A DNA stretch of 64,000 nt from contig NW_024466459.1 in the NCBI RefSeq assembly GCF_017591425.1, positions 8,246,001-8,310,000 of the forward strand, given 5' to 3'. The notes under the pieces were generated by a model. The model was not told the DNA's origin. It made no database searches and saw only the letters and a program-made list of their open reading frames with translations. A program made the translations under genes and the position numbers. Origin of the DNA: Ochotona curzoniae (taxonomy: Eukaryota; Chordata; Mammalia; Lagomorpha; Ochotonidae). Positions 10,291-22,200 of this stretch are shown in pieces; positions within the stretch are counted from its first letter, which is position 1, and each line of letters begins with the position of its first letter.

Positions 10291-13200
10291 GCCCCTTCAG
10301 CCTCCTGCTCCTCTTCCTCCTTCTCTGCTTGCCCCTCTGCCGCCTCCACCGTCCCCAGAACCCGACTGCCTCGGTCAGCCTCCAGCACCCCTCCACTCGG
10401 TGGACACACAAGGACCATTGTCTGGCGCCGCTCAGGGGCACCCTTCCCTATGCCCAGAGCGTAGAGGCGAGAAGGTGCCCTAGCCCGGTTCCCACGTGTT
10501 CAGCGCCCCGGGATGCCATCCTCAAAAGCCTGTGCAGCCTCTGGGGGAGTCAGAACCACCTCCATGCAGAGCAGCCAGGCCAGGGTGGGATTGAACTGTC
10601 CTGGCAGAGAGGGAAAGTAGACATTACCTGGGAACATGGAGGATACCTGCCTTGGGGGCGGGTCAAATGAGTTGGGCATCACCCATAGCGAGACCGGAGC
10701 CCCCAAGTCCCCACTCTGGCCTGCAATACAGAGCTATGTGGACCAGAACCCTCATCCTCTGAGAAGGGCTACAGGTGGACTGTGACAGCTGAGGTCACGG
10801 AGATGGGTGGGGTGCTAAAGATGGGCTTCTGCCTATGAGCAATGTGGGGACAGCCCCAAGGCCATGGATACACCTGGGTGGGTGTCTCCCTGTCTGCTGC
10901 AGTCCATTTTCTTTCCCCAAGTCTGGGGCTGAGCTTCCGCTGCGGGCAGGTGCCTCGTGATGTAACTGGAGGATAATGTTACCCCAACGCCTGCACCTCC
11001 TCCTGCGAGGAAAGCTTGGGCCCCAGCTGCCAAGCAAACCCTCTCGGGCAGCTTCAAAACTGTCTCTGAAAATGGTTGTCTTGGCATTGGAGATGAGCCC
11101 TTGCTCCCTCCCTGACCCCCACATCCCAGGTGGCGCTGAGGGGCTGGCCATTCTCTCGTCCTGAGGAGTTCAGTTAAGGAAGCTCTCATAAGGATCAGAT
11201 GGATCTTGAAGGGAGGGCCCCAAACACCTAGCAGGTGCTTCCCTTTGTTCAGCAGAAGCCACTCCCTCCCACCAGCACTGTGCGCCGTGCCCTGTTCTCT
11301 GGGGAGACCCACCCACAGGCTAGGACGGGCCCTTGGTGGCTGTGTCCTCAGGGTGGGGCTGGGGGCATGGGTAAGATGACAAAGGGAAGCCCTGCCCCAT
11401 GCTGAGTGCCAGGCCCTGCGCCTTCTGTGCATCGCACACACGCACACACACTGCTTCCCTGTGGGCTCTGCCGTCAGGCCCAGGGGAGCCGCAGGTGTCT
11501 AATTCGGGCGTGTGACGGATGCAGCTGCGGAGCGGACAGTCCTGCCCCCGGGGAGACGCATGCACCTGCTGCCCAGGTGGCAGCCTTGACTCAGAGTTTT
11601 CCTTAGGATCCAGGAGGACCCAGGGGTTTGCCTGGGGGTGGGGGACCCCAAACCCTCTCCTCCCTCTCTTTGTGCCCTTCCATGGCTCAGGGCTTCTAAT
11701 CCCAGGGATCTGTCCTACCCTTTCAGGTGGCGCTCCGGGTCCGGCCCATCAGCGTGGCAGAGCTGGAGGAAGGGGCCACTCTCATTGCCCATAAGGTGGA
11801 TGAGCAGGTAGGTGAGGCTGCAGGGCAGATGTCTGCTCATGTGGCCTGCAGGCACAAAGGGCCTTGAGGTCCTCCTGTTACTCGCGGAACTATTGGTTAT
11901 GCCGCTGGTGAGATCAGTAAGGAAGCCAAGGACCCTTCTCCAAGAGGCTCCCCTACCCTATTCTGGAAGGACGGAGAGCTTCTGTAGCCTGATGGGCCTG
12001 GGCTTCATTTTCCTACCTGACTATGTCTGCTGGCTTGAGAGCACGTGGGTGGAGAGCTGAGTGCAGCTCCAGGGCGTCCGTGTCGGGTGGTGATGTCCTT
12101 ACATCTTGGTCCTTGTGTCGTGATGAGGAGCTAGGCAGCGCCCACAAGGCGGCATCCAGCAAGCGGGCACAGCAGTTCACACAGGTAAACCAAGTTTGCG
12201 AGTTTGCAGTTCACACAGCTGTGAGGAAATTCAGGGAGCCTGCGGTTCTGAAAAAGGAGGCTTAACCTTGACCTAGCCCTGGAGCTTGGGGAAGGGGTGT
12301 TTGAGTTGAAAGGTGTGTGTTAAAGAAGAGGCTATTAAGAGCGTATGCAAAGGTCCTGTGGTGAGAAGGGCTATAATGCCGTCAAACAGCCCAGAAAAGG
12401 AGGGGCAGGAGGCGTATGATGCGTCAGGAGCCACCCGAGCTGTGCCACCGGGCCATGTTCACCCAACCAGGCAGACCAACAAGGAAGCAGGGGATGGGGG
12501 GGCATGGGCAGACTCGGTGCCCAGGTGGGAGCGTCATTGGAAGCCCAACCCTGGCCCTTCACCTCCTCTCTGTGGTCATGCTGCTGCTGACACCTCCTAA
12601 GCACCTGTGCTTGTGGTCATGATGGGATGCGCTGGTGGGTCCGAGAAGCCCATGGCATCACATAACGCAGACGAAGGCAGGAGCCAGCGCCGCAGCTCAG
12701 AGCCCAAGACCGTGATGGGTACATGGGAGGCAAGTGGCACAGCCTCTGGGGCCCGCCCCTGGTCCTGGAAGCGGTACCCACTTGGACCTCCTGCTTCAGC
12801 CAGGAAGGCAGGGCTGTAGGCGTAGTACAGCCGTGAGACCCTCCCCTCCTGATTCCTCTTCCCCGACTCCCTCTCCATCCAGGACCTCGGGCAAGGCAGG
12901 GCTGACCTGGGCAGGCACAGTGCAGATGGAAGGAATGCTCTCAAGCAGCTAGTGCCAGCTGGTGGGGCCAGGGGTGCTTCCAGAACCTCCTCTGACTGGG
13001 GGCAAGCAGTCACAGCACCTCCTTAGTGGCTCTAGGTGGCCTCATGTTTGTACCTGCACCTGTTCAAGACTCAAGTTCCCCAGGCTGTAGAACTGACTGA
13101 CCGGGCCAGGCTACGCCCTGTTTGTCCAACACCTCCCTAGGCTATGAAGTCCTCACACTGGGACAATGGTGTCTCTTGCTGCAGCTGGCTCCCTGCCGTT

Positions 13201-16200
13201 GTGGGGGCTGATAAATATTAACTGATGCTGATGGAAATGCTCGTTGGCTGCGCTTAGCCCTGGGGTGCCCACGCAGGCAAACACTGTCCCTTCTGTGCCC
13301 GGAGTTGGGCACTCCTGGGTCAGCAGCAGTCAGTGCTCTGCATGCCAACCCTGTCCCCTGCGGCCTGGCCCAGCCCTCCTGCTTGGCACCTGCAGTTGGG
13401 GAGTAGCCGCAGAAATGTCAGGCTAGGAACCTCCTGGAAACCAACTGTCCCTCTGACAAAGAAGGCCCTGGTAACGAGGAGATGCCAACGCACACATTTA
13501 GGAGGCGAAGCAGTCAGTTCCAGTGCCTCCACCCAGCCCTAGCAGGCACCCTCTCTGCTGACGTCTGAGGCTCATCCACAGCCCTGGCCCAAGGGAGGCT
13601 TTGGCTCTGGCCTGGGTCAGTCCCTCTGGGGGGGTTGGACCAGCCAGGCAGTGGGGGACCTGCTGCTGCCTGAGGCCTGGAGGCCCAGGATCTGTGAGGA
13701 GGAGCAGGGCCCTTCCCCAGGATGTCATCGCATTGGGGTCACTTTCTTGCCAAGGTATAACTGGGCTCCAGAGGCCTCTGCAGTGCCCTGCCTGCAGGAT
13801 GGGTTGGGAGGTCCACTTGCTGTGCCTCCCTGCTCCCCGAGTGCCCCCTCGTGGTCCCAGGAGCTCCCCAGCAGCACAGCCCCAAGGTCGTTGCCCAAGG
13901 TCCTGAGCCCACTGCCCAGGGTTCAGCACCTTGGTGGTTGGGAGGGAGGTGGGCATGGCCATGGCCCGGGGTCAGTGAGTGCAGGAAGGGTCCTTGGGTT
14001 TCTGTTATCTGTGGCTTGAGCTCGGTAAGGAAAGTGCTGGGACAGCCAGGTTAGAAATCCTGTGTTTCAACGGGGGTAGTAGAGGGTGCCACTCCCGGGG
14101 GGCAAAGCCTGCTTGGGACAAGGGGCCGGTGTGTCTGGACCCTGGAGAAGTTAGGATTAGGGTTTTGGATGTGTGAAGAGGATGCCCAGCTGCCTTGATG
14201 ACCCGAGGTTCCATTCCAGAGAGGGACTAGTGCCTCTTGTGTGATGGTCCTGGTGGGCTCTGGCATGCATGGTGCTGAGTGCCCTGCCTGAATGGCACGG
14301 CTTTATTTAGGGGTTCATGGGGATGGTGCATGGTGCCTGAGGTGAGTCAAGCTTTGTTCCTCCCACCATCCCTGGTGGCAACTTTTCTGTGTGTTCCCGG
14401 GAGATTCTGAGAGGAGCTTGGGGTCTGGAGTGGGTTGAAACCCTGAAAGCAAGGCAGCCAGCTGGGGTGGGGTGGGGGTGGCAGCCTAGGAAGCTGGGGG
14501 CAAAAGCTCCAGAACAAAGAACCACCCTCCCCCCACCCCAAGTCCATTGACCCACCCCCTGGCTCGCCTGCAGTGTTTATCTGAAAGATTTAAGTCAACG
14601 GACAATGCAGACAATGCATTTAATCCCCTAATTAGCAGGTGTCTGCTCACAACCTATGTTGCTGGGTCCTACAGAGCCAGGTGAGGGTACAGCATGCAGG
14701 GCTGGGAGGGAGGGCAGGGGTGGGGGAGAGGAGAGGAGCAGGATGGGTGGGTCACCTAGCACACGGAGCTGGACAGGGCAATGGGGACAGAAAGGACCAA
14801 GCAGCACAAGACCGCCCTGGACTGACTCCCCAGAGCGCAAGCCTTGCTTGCCCGGGCGGTGCCCTCCCTGGACACGGCCAGGACCCTCCCTTGGCTCTTG
14901 GTTTCCTTACAACCAGATCAGAACCTATTGCACCCACACTGATAACTGCAGAGAGAATTAGAATCTATGTGCTGGGCTGCAGTGAAAGATGGAGAGAGAG
15001 AAAGGTGACAGGTGCCAAGTGTCAAGGACAATGGGGACAGCAGCCAGCCTGCCTGCCTACTCGGGGCCAGCAGGGTGGGGCTCTCTGCCCACCTGCCATT
15101 GTGTGGGTGGATGTGATGGGGCACGACAGGGAGTTTCTACCTCCCCCTGGCCTTTCTCCCTGCCTTTTCCACTTACCCAGGACAACATCCCAGGCAAACA
15201 CTACACTACTTTTCACCTCCTGCACCCACACCACAAGCTATGGAGAGGATGACCGGAGGCTGTGGAAGGGAAATGTGGCTAGGACACAAAGGTTCTTGTG
15301 CTGAACTGTGTATAAAAGTCAGGTACCTGTTAAAGATGCTGATGGTGGTCCACTCCCCTAGGGATTCTGCACCCAGGGATTTGAGTGGTGCCTGTGACCT
15401 GCACCTGGTGAAGACATCAGCAGGCATCGAGAGAGATACAGCTCTCAGCTGTCTCCTAGGCTATGTCTCCAACTGCCCCATGGCTTGGTATCCTGAGTCC
15501 TAGAGTCCATGGGGGACCTGAGCAGGACATCAATCAGATGTAGGTCCATCACAGCTGGGCCATTGTGGCTTTATGAACTCAGCAGGCTCCATTTTGGCCT
15601 TCTCTGTCCAACCAGTATTAAAGTTTCCTTTTTTTAAAAAAATCTATATATCCATCTCTGTATTTATCTGTATATAGAGAGATATATAACATACATATAT
15701 AAAAGGTAGAGTTACAGAAACAGATGAAGAGAATGAGAGAGAAGTCTTCCATCTGCTGGTTCACCTAGGACCTTCATTTGGGTCTCCCACAAGGGTGGCA
15801 GGGGCCCAAGCTTTTGGTCTATGCTCTGCTATTTTTTCGAGGCTGTTAGTAGAGAGCTGGATTGGAAGTGGAACAGCTGGGACTCAAACCAGCGCCCAGA
15901 GGGGATGCCACTGTTGCAGATGGTAGCTTAATCCCTTATGCCACAATGCCGGCTTCCAAATCATCCTTCTTAATGAAAAGAATAAAAATATAAAGCAAAG
16001 GCCAGAATACCCAGCTGAAAGTAAGTTTCTGTTTTACTGTATTTTGTTTTCACCCATGGAAGTAGAGGATGCTGGGTTCTGTGTGCTGCCCTGGGGTTAA
16101 GCCCAGGGCTGGATTCTCTGCTGCCACATTCTGTGTCGGAGGGCCTGGGTTTAATCCCCACCTCTGGTCCCGATGCCAGCTTCCTAGGAGACCATGGTGA

Positions 16201-19200
16201 TGGCTCATCCACTTCCTGGCTCACCCACTTCCTGGCTCCCAGTTTCAACCAATCCTGTTCCTCTGTCCGGTGCAGGCTTTTGGGGAGTGAATCAGTACAC
16301 GGGAGTTCTCTCAGATTCTCTCGGTTAGATGAAGCACCATGACTTGGAGGTGCTGTGGGCTAATTCCTGCCGTGCTTTCCAGTATTTCTCACTTAAGAGA
16401 TGTTAGCAAGGGCCTGGCCCCTCATGGGTCACAGCTGATGGATCAGACCCCCTCTGCCTGCCCTGAGTCCCCCACCATCCCCTTACCCTACAGGATCTTG
16501 GGTTTCCAAGCTCAGATACCTTAGAAGGTCTTGAACCATAGCTCACAATCAGCCGAGGAAGGCCAAAGAGGCTGAGAATGGAGGCTGCACAGGGGGAGGC
16601 AGAGCCAGGAGACCTGAAGTTGCTGGGCCTGCAGGGGCAGGGCTGTGCTGTGAGGCTGCTTCCTCTCTGTTCCTGGCCCTGTCCCCCAGCTTCTGGCCAG
16701 CCCTGTGTGTCATGGGGTAGGACACATAGACGCCTCCAAGAGGCAGGTGCCCAGGGCTTGAGTGTGTACAGCCTGGGGTTGTAAGAATGGTGCCCATATG
16801 CAGCCCACCTGTTTAGGGCTAGGTGAGAGGCCAGCTGAAGCCCTCTGCCCTGGACTCCGGGACACTCCCATCTCCCTGTGGCAGGTGCAACCTGCCTCAG
16901 GTGGTATGTTATTTTTACAAGGCTGTTGTGATGCAGTGCCACATGCAGGGTGGCTGGGCAGTCCAACATTTCCCGTTTCTACAGGCCAGAAGTTGGGTCA
17001 ACGCAGGACATGCAGTAGGCCTATCTCCTTGGCTTGTAGAGGCCACCTTGGCCCTGGCTCTGCTTCAGCTTTGCTCTAGCATCTTGCGCCTACATTTCCC
17101 CACATTCCCTGGTGCTCATATTGGATTGCAGACTTAACTAACTACATCTGCCAAGACATCATTTCCAAATAAAGACTGGCTTGAAGGGTACCAGGGTTAG
17201 AACTTAGGCATGTAAATGGAACATAATTCAACTCCTAACAGGTGGGCACTCCCATAGCCAGGCAGCTGCTGAGAGAGGCAGCCGGTGGGCAGGATGGGCT
17301 CTGGACCTAAGCATCTCTGAGCACAATTGGCTGTGTATTTCACAGAGTGGCCCTGAGAAATCCCTTAACCACTCTGCTTCCTCTCCCTCTGCCCAGCAAG
17401 GTTGGGAGTGTCTCTCCTGAAATGATCAAATCCCTTGAGCAAATGCAGCCAAACCTTGGCCTAATGCCTGGTGCACACAACGCCCCCATCAGTAACACCT
17501 TTATTCCACCAATGTCCCCTGGGGCCTCTGCTGTGTACAGGTTAGGCTGACCTTTAGAAGTTCCGAGGTGGTGTTGGCGGGGGTGGGTTGGGCAGCAGGT
17601 GCTCATAGCGGGGGGTGGAGGCCCAGCCCTGCCTGCCTCAGTGGATGGATGCACACATAAGAATCCTGGCTAGGGGGTAGAATGGGAAACTCCAGGGCTT
17701 CCTGACTTAGCTCTGTCGTCTGAGCTGAGGACCAGCACCCACAGCACCCCCACCCTGTGCCTCTAGAAGGTTCTCTAGCCCCATCTCTCCGCACACTGTT
17801 TAGGACACAATGCCAGAGCTAGCTCTTCTGGGAAGCTTTCCTCTTCCAGCAGGGTTGGCTCCAGACCGCTCATCGGTGTGGCTCTTAAAGTGAGATGGAC
17901 AGGTCAAGACAGGACCCTGGCCTTGGTTTGGCTGTCTCCTTGGGGTCCTTGTTCAGTACCTGGCACAGGGAAGGAAGCTCAGATGTGTTGGACTTGTCCA
18001 GATACCTGGCCAAGCAACACAAGGGCTCCACTGTGTGTCAGGGTGGACAGCTATGGGGGTGATGGTCTTGGGGTGGGGATTGGCTGGAGCTGGGGCCCAG
18101 GATGATGGATTTGCACAAAGCCTTCTCTGAATGGGGACTTGTGGTGGCTGTGCTGGCAGTGGGCTGATGTGGGTAGAGAAACCAGATGCTCAGGATGCCA
18201 GGAACTTGGCAGTGCCCAGAGGTCATGTGAAGGTCATTGGTAGGGGATGGGAGTCAGTGCCTCCTAGCAGTGAGGGCCCCCAAATGGTGCCCCTCAGGCT
18301 ACTGGCTCTGTCCGCTCCACAGGGGCACAGCCCCACTCCCACCCACAGGGGCATTGCTTCCTCCTCACCGCAGACACACCCAGGTGAAAGCTGGCACGGC
18401 TGGGGAGGTTTCTGTTGTATTCCTTGGGGACTCAGAGCCAGGTTTTATCTTCAATTGGCTCTGAAACTTGAGCATGTTGCTGGCTTCAGGGCCTGGGGCA
18501 GAGACAGGATCCTAAAAGAGGTTTCCAGGCACTAAGGCCTGATGGGATGGGTAGGGAAGTGGGGGTATGAGGGGGCAGGCACCCAGCTCTGAGCTCACTG
18601 TGGCCACAGCCTTGGGACACCTAGGAGAAGGCTGAAGCCAGTGGTCTTCCTCATTTACTACATAGGGTGCTACCCCCAGTCGACCCGGAGGTGCCCCTCT
18701 AGCCAGCCAGCACCCCTCCAAGGCTGCCCTCTGAGTGGATACGAGTCTCCCCCAGGCTGTAGGGGCTGGGGGGCTGCCTCTTCCCCACCCTCCCTCCTCT
18801 GTGGAGAATCCCCAAAGAGGGCTGGCTGGATCCTGAAGTTTGAGGCCAGTTTTGCACAGGTGTGTGCCCTGCCCAGGAGGAGGGGACCCCCTAAACCCTT
18901 GGGGGTGGGCCTAGAGGGACCCCACAAATGTTCCAGATCCATGACTTTGGTGGCTTCTGGGCCCTCCTCTGCCCCCTCCCAGCGTCACACCCCACGCCTT
19001 GTCTGATCCCAGGCTCCTTTAGAGAATGTCGCTGGCCCAGGTCCGCCCTGTTGATATAGGCAGGGAGTGGATCCATTGTCCCTGCTCCCTTGGGTCCCCT
19101 CCTTGGTGCCTCGCCTTCCAGCAGGACTCAGTTTACTTCCTTGCACTGTATCTCAGCCCTTTGTGGGGGGGGGGGGTAAAGTGCACAGAGGGTACCAGAA

Positions 19201-22200
19201 CCCACTCAGATCACAGAAAACCCACCCTCACCCCTCGAAGCCCCTTGGGGTACTAGGAGCCTGGCCTGTCCCTGCCATTCCCCAGTAATACTCCAGTCTG
19301 GAACCAATGAATTGAAATTAAGGGGGCCCACTGCTATGAAACCTGGGAGGAGGCAGCTGCCTATGCCCCCTCTCCAACACAGCCCCCCCCACCTCCCACT
19401 AGCAGAGAAAGGACTGGTAAGGTGCCCTGTCTGGCACAGGTGCCTGTCTGGCACTCCCTGAAGTGCCACGGCCCCAGGGGAGTGCCTGAACCTCATTAGG
19501 AGATTGCACAGTGTGGCTGGCTTTCCCTGGGGTGTCTGGCAGGAGCCGGGCGCTGCCTGGTAGAGCAGCAGCACCTGACCGTGCAGCAACCCTCAAGGGC
19601 CACCTCCAGGGAGCAGGGCAGTGAAGCCAGAGGTGGGGTAAGGGGGCGGATGGCCTGCCTGCTGTGCTCCCTCTCAGCCCCTTGAAAGAAGAAAGAACCC
19701 GCAGTCCTGGTTATGCCCTGTGACCATGCACACGTTGTCACCTACAGGAACCTTCACAGCCTTGAAGGCAGCGGTCCTGCTGCCTTTGTGACACAGCAGG
19801 AGACCGGGGCTCTTGGGCAGGGCAGCACTTGGGCAGGGCCACTTGCTAGTAAGGGGCAACATGGGTTCTCAGAGCCACCATCAGGCTCTTCTCCTGCTTT
19901 GCCCTCTGCCCCCAAACTCAAACTGTCCCAACCATGTGTCTTTGAACAACTTCATATTCCCCGCCTGAGTCCAGGATGCCCTGACAAGGAGCCAGCCCCT
20001 TCCCCTCATCTCCTCCCAAAGACCAAGACAAGCCTCAGCACATCTGAGACCTGGGGCAAGTGGAACAGCTTGGAGATGGTTCTACAAAATGGGTTCCGCT
20101 GGTCACCCTCAGAACAGGGTCAGAACCTGGCGGGGTCTCCTGTGTTGCCACAGTCACACCTCTGTCTCCACAGCCTCCCCTGCTCTGTGGGAAGGGATCA
20201 CAAGTGGTGACAGAGTGATCCATGTCCACTCCAGGCCTCCAACCTGGGATCTCCCAGCTTCTCCCTCTGCTCCCAGTTCAGGTTCTTGGCTGCTGAGAGC
20301 CAGCGATGAGGATACCCCCAAGTCCAATTGCCAGCTGCTCCTTGCTATGTCCACCTGCTGGCTGAGGGCTGGGTGCCATGGGGAGAATGAGGAAGAGGAG
20401 GCAGTGTTCCAGATGCTACATGGCTATAGAAAGACAGTTAAAGGTCTGGGGGCTTTGAACCCACACCCTGATGTTGAACCCTGATTCCTTCACCTGCTAG
20501 CCTATGACTTGAGAAAGGAAGCTCCTGCCCCAAAGGCTGTACCTTGTCTAGGCGTTTGTGCTTGCTTTAGAGCCTGGGCCCCGGGCCAGGGTCTTCTTCA
20601 AACCCTGAGTCCATTGTCTATAAAATGGGAGTAGGCAGTGGTGCCAGAACCTGGGGCTGCAGGCGGGCTCTGGATGCAATGTACAAAGGCAGGTCCTGAC
20701 CTAGAAGAAGCAGTTTGGAAATGCCAGCTGTTGCTCCTGCTGTGCCCATGCAGGGCAAGGCAGTGGGGAGGAGGAGTTGCAGTTTAGGGAAGGGGTCCCT
20801 GGACCTGGGGCTCCCTGGGGTCCTCAGTTTCTTGGAATTGTGCCAGCCCTTCAGGGCTGCACTGAGTTGTGTGGGACGTGTCTCCTCTGGGCATCCAGGG
20901 CCACATGGCTGGTCCTGGCTCCTGGAGAGCTGCTGAGGGACAGCAGAAGGACCCCAGCAGGTCCTGGCTAGGGAGAGGCCAGAGCCTACACTGTCTGCTC
21001 ACTACTGGGGCTGACCTGGCTTGGTTCTGGCATGCCACACTGCAGCCTCAGTTCTCCCTGGGGGCTTTGCAGATGGTGGTCCTGATGGATCCCATGGAGG
21101 ACCCCGACGACATCCTGCGGGCACATCGCTCCCGGGAGAAGTCCTACCTGTTTGATGTGGCCTTCGACTTCACTGCCACCCAGGTGTGCCCATCTCTACT
21201 CTTTGCCAGGGAGGGGCCTGACAATGATCCCTACCCTGCTTCCACCACATGCTCAAGGATCCACTCTCCCGGGCGTTTTCCATTCCTGAAGCTTGCATGT
21301 GCCTGTATACTGCGTGTGCCCACCACTCTCCTGCATGCACACACTTGGATCAATACCACACTACCCTCCCTGACCCAACATGGGAGTCCCCACCCAGAGC
21401 AGGGCAGGGCTGGCCCCTGCTGGAGCCAGAGCAAGAACCTGAGGCCATGTGGTGCCGGGAACCCAGCTTGGGGTGCTCTCAGTGGGGCTGGCACCCTCCC
21501 AGGGATTCCATCCCACCCACCTCCACAATGCTCCCGCAGCACATGCAGTGCGTCTTCGGAGCTTTGGGTGGAAACGGCCAGCTGTGAGGGGAGCTGTCTC
21601 AGATGTCCTCAGCTCTCACCAATCCCCGCCAAAGGGTGTAATCAGACATCCCCTCCCCGACTCTCTGCCCCCACTTTGCACAGGCCCACGGTGTGGGGCT
21701 GGTGGAGGGGGCTCCAGGGACAGAAAGTTCTTCCCCTGGGGACTGAATGTGCCTGTGGGTGCCTGTGCTCTGCCCCACTTGTGGTCCAGGCTGTGATTCC
21801 TTCCTCTCCCTCCCCCTCCTGCTGGCAGGAGATGGTGTACCAGGCCACCACCAAGAGCCTCATTGAAGGTGTCATCTCAGGGTACAACGCCACGGTCTTT
21901 GCCTACGGCCCCACAGGTGAGGGGAAGCCCAGGCCAGGCAAGGACTGCAATGTCCCTCTGTCCCTGTCCCTCTTCTGGGACCAGTTCCCCCCTACCCATG
22001 GCCCCATTCAAAAACTCAACCAGGGATGTGGCTGCTCCTGACCCCACCCAGGTTCCTGCAGCCTCTGAGAGCTGACCTTGAGCCAGGGAAGCCGTCCATG
22101 CCCCCCGCCACCCCGGGAGGGCCTGGCCTTGAGAACAGAGCTGGATCTGCCCAGAACCCCAGCCCACGAGGTCCCCTCTCCCGGCCCCTCCCTGCCCTGC

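Larger units (their letters stand above)
11808..21072 (+). other. KIF19: KIF19 intron 2 (9.3 kb)
   Basis: The large intron holds no exon I can support. It contains two reverse or decayed SINEs (15700-15955, 16090-16325), a short AT-rich stretch (about 15630-15700), MIR-like fragments near 20440-20640, a reverse CTCF-like motif (13842-13854) and a SOX/homeobox motif cluster (14602-14635). The rest looks unique. Confidence 0.6.

Noticed and set aside
20869..22041. 390-codon plus-strand open frame
   Set aside because: It is KIF19 exons 3 and 4 joined by reading through intron 3; the spliced gene explains it. The openness of the intron is reported separately.
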